From assembly GCA_020639095.1 (NCBI GenBank), contig JACKHH010000036.1, positions 1-21,682 on the forward strand: a DNA stretch of 21,682 nucleotides. The letters run 5' to 3'. The DNA is from Phycisphaerales bacterium (GTDB lineage Bacteria; Planctomycetota; Phycisphaerae; UBA1845). The translations under genes were made by a program, and so were the position numbers. Shown here piece after piece: positions 1 to 6,890 of the stretch. The notes beneath the pieces were generated by a model that was given only the letters and a program-made list of their open reading frames with translations, was not told where the DNA came from and made no database searches. Numbering within the stretch: the first letter of the stretch is position 1; the number at the start of each line of letters is the position of its first letter.

Positions 1-143
1 CGACGGAGATGCACTACGAGTTGGCGAGCCTGCTGCGGGTCGCGCGGCGCACCGACGATGCCGCACCGCACTTGAAGTACTACCTCCAGCACGGCGATGA
101 TTCCCAGCGGCTCGCGCAGGCGAAGACCTGGCTCGGGGAGTAG
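1..143 (+). CDS. C-terminal end of a TPR-like protein (partial)
   Basis: The reading frame is open from base 3 and ends at the TAG at 141-143; the start lies outside the window. About 46 residues are visible. They have the helical pattern of a tetratricopeptide repeat: YELASLLRVA, a short turn, then HLKYYLQHGDDSQRLAQAK and a closing WLGE. Repeats of this kind mediate protein-protein contacts, so the whole protein is probably a scaffold or a tetratricopeptide lipoprotein or kinase. The partner and cellular role cannot be told from this fragment. The frame and helix pattern are seen directly; the family is inferred from pattern only. Confidence 0.55.
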   Translation, partial: TEMHYELASLLRVARRTDDAAPHLKYYLQHGDDSQRLAQAKTWLGE

Positions 144-336
144 CGTCGCACAGCCACGTGTCGCACGGTGATTCGCCGGAGAGCAATTTGTCGGGCGAAG
201 CAAACAGGTTCTTACGCCACCGGCAAGCCTCATACCATTCGCGTGTGGATGATTTGCGCGCGTCACCGTATCATGCGCCCAGCAGCCATTGCAGCGGAAA
301 CGCATCCGCCGGGGCTGCACGCATCGGGCGAAGGGT

Positions 337-1224
337 ATGGAACCGGAAAGCGCGGATCGCTATCTCGTCGAGGAAATCCGCCGCGGGCAGGAGTCCGCGT
401 GGCGGCAACTGATCGACGCCTACCACGGGCGATTGCTGGCGTTCGCGCGCACGCGGATCGCGAGCCTGAGCGATGCGGAGGACGTCGTGCAGGACGCGCT
501 CGTTGGGTTTCTTCAATCGCTGCCGAATTACGATCCCGCCCGGTCGCTGGAGACGTATCTGTTCACCATTCTCCGCTACAAGCTGGTGGACAGGCTTCGC
601 AGTCGCAAGATCGCCCCGCTCAGCGTGGACGCGGAGGAGGACGACTGGTGGGACCGCATCGGACCCGCCGATGGCGAGACGCCCTCGCAGGCAGCCGCCC
701 AGGCGGAGGAAGCGCGGCGGCGCGAGGACCTGCTCGTCGATTTGCTGCGGCGAATGATTCATGACTATCGCGACCGCGCCGCGTTCCAGGACTTACAGGT
801 GATTGAGCTGCTCTTCTACGGCGGCAAGCGCAACCTGGAAGTCGCGGAACTCTTCGACATGGATCAAAAAGCCGTCGCGGGCGTCAAGTTTCGCGCGATC
901 GGCAAGCTGCGCAAGTTCTTCGAGGAGTTGGGCGAAGCCGTGCTGAATGAGCTGGGCGACGATGCGATGGACATCACCGTGGCACAGGTCTGGCGCGATC
1001 GCCGGCTGACGTGCCTGAAACGCAGCACGCTCGGTTCGTACCTGCTGGGCGTCCTCGATGATCCCTGGTTGGGATATACTCAATTCCACATCGACGTGGT
1101 TGCGTGCCCGCTGTGCCTGGCGAATCTGCGCGACATCGAGCAGGAGGACATCGCGGAACACGATCCGCAGCGCACCGAACACCTTTTCACGTCGAGTGTG
1201 GGCTTTCTCTCGCGCACGTCCTAA
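337..1224 (+). CDS. ECF-like RNA polymerase sigma-70 factor with C-terminal H/C-rich extension
   Basis: This is a sigma factor of 295 residues that would direct RNA polymerase to a specific promoter set. Region 2 spans about residues 24-92, with the typical D-A-E-D-V-V-Q-D core at 46-53 followed by a region 2.3/2.4-like stretch (ETYLFTILRYKLVDRLRSR). Region 4 spans about 150-198 and includes a helix-turn-helix around LEVAELFDMDQKAVAGVKFRAI. Residues 218-268 form an extra domain with His251, Cys257 and Cys260 (H-x5-C-x2-C), which ordinary ECF factors of about 190 residues lack. It resembles a zinc-binding anti-sigma-like module fused in cis. The ATG at 337 is chosen because conserved sequence begins shortly after it; an upstream ATG at 289 would add 16 unconvincing residues. 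The Shine-Dalgarno is poor: AAGGG lies only one base before the ATG. No separate anti-sigma gene lies next to it. Confidence 0.85.
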   Translation: MEPESADRYLVEEIRRGQESAWRQLIDAYHGRLLAFARTRIASLSDAEDVVQDALVGFLQSLPNYDPARSLETYLFTILRYKLVDRLRSRKIAPLSVDAEEDDWWDRIGPADGETPSQAAAQAEEARRREDLLVDLLRRMIHDYRDRAAFQDLQVIELLFYGGKRNLEVAELFDMDQKAVAGVKFRAIGKLRKFFEELGEAVLNELGDDAMDITVAQVWRDRRLTCLKRSTLGSYLLGVLDDPWLGYTQFHIDVVACPLCLANLRDIEQEDIAEHDPQRTEHLFTSSVGFLSRTS

Positions 1225-1260
1225 CCTCTATCAAACAACGACACGAAAGTAGAGTACCGG

Positions 1261-2277
1261 ATGCTTCAGGTGGACAACACGACATACACAAGCGTTCAGA
1301 ATAGCGGCGGATACCGGCAAACGCAGACCCGCAGTCTCATCGAGGTCACCGGCAGCGACCGGCAATCCTGGTTGCACAACCTGACCACGAACGCGATCAA
1401 CTCGCTGAAGCCCGGCGATGGCAATTACGCATTCGCGATCAACGTGCAGGGCCGCACGATTTTCGATCTCAACGCCCTCGTGCTCGAAGACCGTTTGTGG
1501 CTCGACATCGACGCGCGTTGGGCGGAGCTTGCGCTGGCGCATTTCGACAAGTACCTCATCGTCGAGGACGTGCAGCTTGCGGACATCACTGCCGAGTGGG
1601 CGCGCTTCGAAGCGCTGGGCCCGCATACCGCAGACTTGGTCAATTCGCTCGGTTTGGGCAGCAATTTCGCGGTGCTTGCGGATGTGCAGCACGTCGCGGG
1701 CAAAGTTGGCGACATCCCGGCTCGTCTGGTGAAGAACAATCTTGGCGACATACCGCGCGCGGAGTTCATCGTTCCCGCCACCCATGCGGACGATTTCAGC
1801 AAAGCATTAAAGGATGCAGCCACCAAGCACAACATGGTCGCCATCGACGACGCGATCTACGAGACCATCCGCATCGAAGCCGGTGTGCCCGTGTCCATCG
1901 CCGACATCGACGATCAAGTCATCCCGCCCGAAACCAAGCAGGTGGAGCGCGGCATCAGCTACGTGAAGGGTTGCTACCTCGGCCAGGAGGTTATCGAACG
2001 CATGCGAAGCCGAGGCAGCATGGCGCGGCAACTAGTCGGCGTGAAGCTGACCGGCGACCGACTGCCCGAGCACAACGCTCCGATATTCGCAAACGGCAAA
2101 GAGGTCGGCAGAGTGACCAGCGCTTGCCATTCGCCCGCGCTCGATGCGCCGCTGGCGCTGGGATATATCAAGACGCTGCTTATCAACGCGGACCAGCCGC
2201 TGCTCGTCGCGGTCAGCGCTGACGCAACCACCGACGCAACGATTATCGATCTTCCGCTCGAAAACTGGCGTTCTTAG
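1261..2277 (+). CDS. ygfZ: YgfZ/GcvT-domain folate-binding protein
   Basis: This 338-residue protein belongs to the family related to the glycine-cleavage T protein. YgfZ members bind tetrahydrofolate and support the assembly or repair of iron-sulfur enzymes in the cytoplasm. The diagnostic motif K-G-C-Y-x-G-Q-E is present at residues 236-243 with the conserved Cys238, followed by the usual basic stretch (ERMRSRG). The N-terminal folate-binding part is recognisable from ALIDVTG-like sequence (SLIEVTGSDRQSWLHNL, residues 25-41) and the N-x-Q-G-R segment at 61-65. The length fits the family (about 300-350). It begins 36 bases after the sigma gene in the same direction, so the two could be cotranscribed, though they have no evident functional link. 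The Shine-Dalgarno is weak. The family assignment is firm because the motif separates YgfZ from true aminomethyltransferases. Confidence 0.9.
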   Translation: MLQVDNTTYTSVQNSGGYRQTQTRSLIEVTGSDRQSWLHNLTTNAINSLKPGDGNYAFAINVQGRTIFDLNALVLEDRLWLDIDARWAELALAHFDKYLIVEDVQLADITAEWARFEALGPHTADLVNSLGLGSNFAVLADVQHVAGKVGDIPARLVKNNLGDIPRAEFIVPATHADDFSKALKDAATKHNMVAIDDAIYETIRIEAGVPVSIADIDDQVIPPETKQVERGISYVKGCYLGQEVIERMRSRGSMARQLVGVKLTGDRLPEHNAPIFANGKEVGRVTSACHSPALDAPLALGYIKTLLINADQPLLVAVSADATTDATIIDLPLENWRS

Positions 2278-2421
2278 CGACGGATCGCCTTCCCGCGCCG
2301 AACAACCATCACCCTCGTCCGCTTCCTTACGGGCGCGGCTCGGATATTGCCGGTTTTCGGTCGCTGGGCAGGTCGCAAAATCACGCATTGCCGTGCCACG
2401 GTCCGACATTGTACGTTTTCG

Positions 2422-2450
2422 TTGACGCCCCGGTGCGATCGCAGCAAGAT
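2422..2450 (+). promoter_or_regulatory. Possible sigma-70 promoter of the two-component operon
   Basis: TTGACG at 2422-2427 is separated by 17 bases from CAAGAT at 2445-2450. The -35 box is good but the -10 box matches only half of the consensus. It lies in the 247-base gap before the response regulator gene and would give a leader of about 65 bases. This is a pattern match only. Confidence 0.3.
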
Positions 2451-2524
2451 ATGTCTGCGCTGGGGTGGCGCCGCTCGCGCAGCGCCGCGCAACAAAGGGT
2501 CCACGCGACAGGACGAACACAAAC

Positions 2525-3223
2525 ATGAAGAGCGCGAACGACACGCCAGTTATCCTCCTGGTCGAAGACGACGAACGCATTCGCCTGGAGGTCACCGACG
2601 CACTCCAGGCCAGCGGGTTCACCGTAAAGGTGTGTACCACGCTTGCCGACGCCCGCTCCGCGGTCAACGAGCCGAGCGATCTTGTGCTGCTCGATCTCGG
2701 CCTGCCCGATGGCGACGGTCTGGATCTCTGTCGCGAGTTGCGTTCCGCGGGCAACAATCTGCCGATCGTCATCCTCACGGCACGCGATGCGCCCGAACAG
2801 CGCGTACGCGGTCTGGACGTGGGAGCCGATGACTACGTCGTCAAACCGTTCCACATGCCGGAGTTGACCGCGCGCATTCGCGGCGTGCTGCGTCGCAGCG
2901 GCCAGACGCAACGCGTGGGCGTCGCGCGGTTCGGCGATCTTTGGATCGATCCGCAGGCGCGAACGGCTGGTCGACGCGACAAGCGCCTCGATCTCAAACC
3001 GCGCGAGTTCGATCTGCTGCTCTTCCTGATGAACAACCCAGGGCGGGCGTGGACGCGCGACCAGTTGATCGAGAAGGTGTGGGGTTCGTCATTTGACGGC
3101 GACGCGCGCACGGTCGACTTGCACGTTGCCCGGCTCCGCAGCAAGATCGAGGACGACGCCGCCGACCCGCGGTTCGTCGAGACGGTCTGGGGCGTCGGCT
3201 ATCGCTTTCAGGACGAGCTGTGA
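2525..3223 (+). CDS. OmpR/PhoB-type response regulator
   Basis: This is a DNA-binding response regulator of 232 residues. The receiver domain covers about 1-120 with the acidic pocket Glu14-Asp15-Asp16, phospho-acceptor Asp57 (LLDLGLPD), Thr85 and Lys107 (VVKPF), so phosphotransfer chemistry should be intact. A winged-helix output domain occupies about 130-230, with the typical LKPREFDLLLFLMNNPG and RTVDLHVARLRSKI segments and the C-terminal VWGVGYRF hairpin. Members of this family bind direct repeats in promoters as dimers. The ATG at 2525 starts right before the receiver domain; the open frame extends upstream to 2465 without homologous sequence. The stop overlaps the start of the sensor kinase gene, so the two are translationally coupled and almost certainly form a cognate pair. 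The target genes cannot be inferred. Confidence 0.95.
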   Translation: MKSANDTPVILLVEDDERIRLEVTDALQASGFTVKVCTTLADARSAVNEPSDLVLLDLGLPDGDGLDLCRELRSAGNNLPIVILTARDAPEQRVRGLDVGADDYVVKPFHMPELTARIRGVLRRSGQTQRVGVARFGDLWIDPQARTAGRRDKRLDLKPREFDLLLFLMNNPGRAWTRDQLIEKVWGSSFDGDARTVDLHVARLRSKIEDDAADPRFVETVWGVGYRFQDEL

Positions 3224-4728
3224 CAGCAGCCCCCCCGGCGCCGACACATGAGCAATCCGGACCACGAGTCCCCCGCTCGGTCCGGTGGTACCGGCGCATC
3301 AGCGTCAAGCTGGCGCTGGGCCTCGGGCTCGCGATGTTCTCCATCCAGTTCTTCGCGTTCATTCTCATCATCGAAACCTACAGCCCCGACTACGACCTGT
3401 GGGACACGGTGCGCGGCGGTGCGTCCGAGCCCTACGCGGAGTATCTGAGCACGCGCTTGCGCATGGACGAGGCGGGCTACTGGGTCCCCACCGATGAAGC
3501 GGAAACGGTCGTCGAGACGTTTCTCGGACCGGGTGAAACGTTCGTCTGGCTCAGCCCGGACAAACGCGTGCGCGCCGCCGGCAAGACCGCGCTCGACTAC
3601 CTCGAAATCGGCGACGAGTGGCCACTCTGCGATTCGCGCGAATACTGCGGTGTCTCGCTGGCTGGCGATCGCCGGGGCGGATCGACGTGGACTCCGCTGG
3701 GCATTGAAGGGCACCACATCGGCACGTTCGTGCTCGTCTGGTTCGACGATCCGAAAATCGCCGCGCGATTAAGCCAGCAGCGCGCCCAGTCCGAACTCAT
3801 CTCGCGCATCATCGCGTCTGCGATCGTCGCGACGCTCACATCGGCGCTGCTCGTCAGCCTGGTTACACGACGCCTTTCGCAACTGGCAGCCGATGCTTCA
3901 ACACCACTCAGCGAAAATCCGGAAAACGTCGATCTGCCGGGCCCGTTTGCGGTGAGCGGTGACGACGAAATTGCGCGGTTGGCGACTGCGCTGAATACGA
4001 TGCGCGGGCGCATCGAGCAGCTTGTCGGCAGGCTTGAGGATCGTGACCGCCAGCGTCGCGAGTGGATCGCGCAGGTGTCGCACGATCTGCGCACCCCGCT
4101 GACCGCGCTATCCGCCTGCCTCGAACGCGCGATGGAACGCTACAGCAACGACGGCAAGCCGCACGATCGCGGGCTGATCGAAGCGATCCAAGTAGCGCGG
4201 CAGGACGGCCAGCGTTTGCAAACCTTGGTCGACGACCTGTTCGAACTTGCACGCCTCGATGCCGGTGAGAAGCTGGTCGCAGAACCGGTACCGCCCGGGG
4301 AACTCGTGCGTCAGACGGTTCGCGGCCTGCGTCCCTTGGCGGAAGCGCGCAACTTGAAGTTGACCGCCGACGTCGCGCCGTCATTGCCCACCGTGCGTGC
4401 CGATGGTCGTCGCCTGATGCGGGCGTTGGAGAATATGCTGCGCAACGCGATCCACTTCGCGAAGGCGCGCGTGGTGCTATCGGTCTATGTTGACGAGGGC
4501 ATGCTCAAGTTCGAAGTCAGCGACGATGGCCCCGGGTTGCCCGTGAAGGCGGGGATTGTGCGTCTCGGTCAGTCCGATAGCGCCGCGAAGCGACCCGATT
4601 CCGCAGGTCTGGGATTGATCGTCACGCGACGCGTCGCAACCGCACACGGCGGTAAACTCGATGGTCGCAACCTGCCCGAAGGCGGAGCAGCCGTGTGGAT
4701 CCAAATCCCCATCGAAGAGCACACGTAG
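3220..4728 (+). CDS. Membrane sensor histidine kinase
   Basis: This 502-residue kinase is the partner of the preceding regulator. Its GTG start at 3220 overlaps that gene's TGA stop (GTGA). Transmembrane helix 1 lies at about residues 31-52 and helix 2 at about 194-216. The loop of about 140 residues between them would be the extracytoplasmic sensor and contains a cysteine pair (Cys137, Cys143) that could form a disulfide. A HAMP linker (about 217-270) is followed by the H-box with phospho-acceptor His288 (QVSHDLRTPL). The ATPase part has an N-box (ENMLRNAIHF, Asn405 and Asn409), a G1 box (DDGPG, 435-439) and a G2 box (AGLGL, 462-466). All catalytic elements are present. The sensor loop matches nothing I recognise, so the signal is unknown. 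Confidence 0.95.
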   Translation: MTAAPPAPTHEQSGPRVPRSVRWYRRISVKLALGLGLAMFSIQFFAFILIIETYSPDYDLWDTVRGGASEPYAEYLSTRLRMDEAGYWVPTDEAETVVETFLGPGETFVWLSPDKRVRAAGKTALDYLEIGDEWPLCDSREYCGVSLAGDRRGGSTWTPLGIEGHHIGTFVLVWFDDPKIAARLSQQRAQSELISRIIASAIVATLTSALLVSLVTRRLSQLAADASTPLSENPENVDLPGPFAVSGDDEIARLATALNTMRGRIEQLVGRLEDRDRQRREWIAQVSHDLRTPLTALSACLERAMERYSNDGKPHDRGLIEAIQVARQDGQRLQTLVDDLFELARLDAGEKLVAEPVPPGELVRQTVRGLRPLAEARNLKLTADVAPSLPTVRADGRRLMRALENMLRNAIHFAKARVVLSVYVDEGMLKFEVSDDGPGLPVKAGIVRLGQSDSAAKRPDSAGLGLIVTRRVATAHGGKLDGRNLPEGGAAVWIQIPIEEHT

Positions 4729-5145
4729 CCACCAAGGATCGCGCCGCATCCACCGACTTGTGGTGCAGGCAAGATGCCTGCACCACAATACATCTGCACG
4801 CCGTCAATTCCTGGCGTTGACGTTCAGCGTCGACAAACATCCGACACAGCGTCCGTAAATACACGAATGTCATGCGCACCGCGCGACCGGTTATCGCGCG
4901 TCGCAGGTCCACCCCGCCAAGTTTGCCCGGATTCCGCGGGTATTTGAGATTGAGAGCGTCGGGCACCTGTTGCCGCACAGTGCGTGGTAACCGGCTGACC
5001 GTACTCCCTTGCCCGTTGCGGGCATGCGTGCTGCAAAGCCCGTTGTATCCCCCCTCCACACGATCGGAGGCTTCACGTCGTCGGCGCATGGTGCGTGCGG
5101 CGGACGCTGCGCCGATCGTTTTCGGCGCGGCAGCAGGTAACTGCA
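4729..5145. other. Intergenic region without a convincing gene
   Basis: This 417-base gap lies between the sensor kinase and the first metzincin gene. Apart from the palindrome at 4758-4788 I see no gene: the open frames here are rich in Arg, Pro and Cys, have no Shine-Dalgarno and resemble no family. The end of the gap holds the ribosome binding site (AGG, 5134-5136) of the next gene. I could not identify a convincing promoter. Confidence 0.6.
4758..4788. repeat. REP-like palindrome
   Basis: This is a perfect inverted repeat with 13-base arms (TTGTGGTGCAGGC and its complement) around a 5-base loop, AAGAT. It lies 29 bases after the sensor kinase stop. The core is related to the larger element at 10339-10428 (shared TTGTGGT and CAGGC...GCCTG), which points to a dispersed family. 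As RNA it would form a strong hairpin and could stop transcription or protect the 3' end, but no T-run follows, so it is not a classical intrinsic terminator. Confidence 0.85.
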
Positions 5146-6405
5146 ATGCGTCGTGTTGGAAATCGCCAATTCGGAATCGCCGGTGCGTTTGCGATCACCA
5201 TTCTGATCGCGTTCACGGGTTGCGACGCGCAGCTCGGATTACCGTCGATTGGTACGCCGGTCGAGTGGGTAGACCCTGCCGATATCGGTCCGTCGTCGCG
5301 TGTGTCCGGACCATTCGGCCAGGCCATCGCCCTGCCGATCACGCCCGGCGTGAAGACGAGCGTCAGCGGATCACTCAATTCGCCCGACGAAGTCGCGACG
5401 TATCAGATCGGTGCGATCGAACCCGGTGATCGCATTACCATCGAAGTCAATCGCGTCTCCAGCGGTTTCGATCCGTCGGTCGCGGTATTCGATGCCGAAC
5501 TGAACCTGATGCACCTCAACGATGACGGCTACTTCTTCGGCCGCACGACCGATTCGTTCGTGCAGGTCGTCGCGCGTCACTACACTTCGCAATGCTTCGT
5601 CGTGGTCGCGCCCAGCGTGCGTTCCGATACCGTCGGTGACTACAACCTGCACATCACGCTCGACCAGGATAATGCAAAACCCAACATGCACCCGCAGATC
5701 GTCTACCTCGACTTCGACGGCGGCAGCAACGTCGTCATCGCCAGCCGGGCGGGCGTCGACATTCCGAAGTTCTCAGGTTCGCTGATCGACGACAGCTTCG
5801 CCGACGCCACCGACGAACTCCGCAACTTCGTCATCGACCGCGTCCGCAGCGATTACGCGCCGTACGACGTCACGATCATCAGCTCCACCGAGGAACCGCC
5901 GCCTGCCCAGCAGCACACGACCGTCTTTTTCGGCAGCTACAGCCCGACGCTGCTCGGCATCGCGGACAGCGTGGACACCTACAACGACCGGCCGGTGCAG
6001 GAGGCGATTGTCTTCGTCGACACCTTCTCGATCTTCATGTCGCAGGAGCCGACGCTAGAGGAGATGGGCGACGCGCTGGCCAATGTTGCGAGTCACGAGA
6101 TCGGCCACTTGCTCGGCCTGCACCACACCAAGGACCCGCTGGGCATCATGGACACCTCCGCCACCTTGCGGCAAATGCTGAAACCGCAGGTGTTTACGCG
6201 ATCGCCGATCAACGGCGACACCTTCCACGTGGGCTACCAGGACGCCCCGCTGACTCTACTCGACAATGTCGGCGGCGATGAACTGGCTGCATTTGGCCTG
6301 GAAGCGGTCCGCCGGGCGAAGGTCGTAGACTCCTGGTACGAGGACGGGCCCCAGACGCCAGCCCGCGAGCAGTTGTCCTTTGGCAGCTCCTGCACGGGGC
6401 ACTAG
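5146..6405 (+). CDS. Metzincin-type zinc protease, predicted lipoprotein with PPC-like domain
   Basis: This is a secreted or surface-anchored metalloprotease of 419 residues. It starts with a basic n-region, a hydrophobic stretch (about 10-25) and a lipobox-like AFTGC ending at Cys26, so lipid anchoring is likely, although Phe at -3 is atypical. Residues about 70-172 resemble a pre-peptidase C-terminal (PPC) beta-sandwich domain. The catalytic part carries the full H-E-x-x-H-x-x-G-x-x-H zinc site (His317, Glu318, His321, His327) and a nearby Met-turn (GIMDTS, Met335), the hallmark of metzincins such as matrixins. The ATG at 5146 is preferred over the upstream ATG at 5095 because it follows an AGG at good distance and places the signal peptide at the N-terminus. 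A second, shorter relative is encoded at 20711-21502. The substrate is unknown. Confidence 0.85.
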   Translation: MRRVGNRQFGIAGAFAITILIAFTGCDAQLGLPSIGTPVEWVDPADIGPSSRVSGPFGQAIALPITPGVKTSVSGSLNSPDEVATYQIGAIEPGDRITIEVNRVSSGFDPSVAVFDAELNLMHLNDDGYFFGRTTDSFVQVVARHYTSQCFVVVAPSVRSDTVGDYNLHITLDQDNAKPNMHPQIVYLDFDGGSNVVIASRAGVDIPKFSGSLIDDSFADATDELRNFVIDRVRSDYAPYDVTIISSTEEPPPAQQHTTVFFGSYSPTLLGIADSVDTYNDRPVQEAIVFVDTFSIFMSQEPTLEEMGDALANVASHEIGHLLGLHHTKDPLGIMDTSATLRQMLKPQVFTRSPINGDTFHVGYQDAPLTLLDNVGGDELAAFGLEAVRRAKVVDSWYEDGPQTPAREQLSFGSSCTGH

Positions 6406-6890
6406 TCGCGGATTCGCCCCCGTATGCCGCGTGTCCGTTTGACTTTCCTACGTCGATTCGTAAAGTGGTCCGTTCGTATCCGATTGTCGCGGGAAGGCGA
6501 TGGCATCCGCCAAGCCCGTACCGGTTGGCCCGCGTTCGACGGGCGAGACCGGCTGGGAACGAGGACCGAATCGCCATGTCCTGCTGTTTGTCACGGAGAC
6601 CGATGACGACGCGGCTGCGTCCGTAGCATTTGAGGATCGCACTCCACCCGTCGCACGCGTCCCGCACATGTCCAAGACTCCAGAACACTAGCCAACCGGG
6701 GACGCGCCCGATGCCGAACAGGTGCACGTGTCGGCGCGTGGGGATGACGGTTGAGTGCGAATAATCAGCCCGTACTGAAACGATACAACCAAGAGGCGCT
6801 AACCAGTTTTGACGCCGCGAAAGCGGCTGGCGCAGCGTATCGTCGCCCACTGGCGCCGGGCGACGGCTGCGACCGCATGAAGGACCGACC
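6406..6890. other. Intergenic region upstream of the S1-like gene
   Basis: This 485-base gap has no convincing gene. The short open frames in it have neither Shine-Dalgarno sequences nor recognisable products. It contains a possible promoter at 6439-6466, which would leave a leader of about 420 bases before the S1-like gene. A long leader would be compatible with the autogenous control known for S1 in other bacteria, but I see no specific structure that proves it. Confidence 0.5.
6439..6466 (+). promoter_or_regulatory. Possible sigma-70 promoter upstream of the S1-like gene
   Basis: TTGACT at 6439-6444 (five of six consensus bases) is followed after 16 bases by TAAAGT at 6461-6466 (four of six). 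It lies 34 bases after the metzincin stop codon. The distance to the S1 start is long, so either the transcript has a long leader or another promoter exists closer to the gene. Confidence 0.4.

Noticed and set aside
4622..5146. 174-residue minus-strand open frame in the gap after the sensor kinase
   Set aside because: It runs into the kinase gene in antisense, includes the palindrome at 4758-4788 as coding sequence, and shows no recognisable product.
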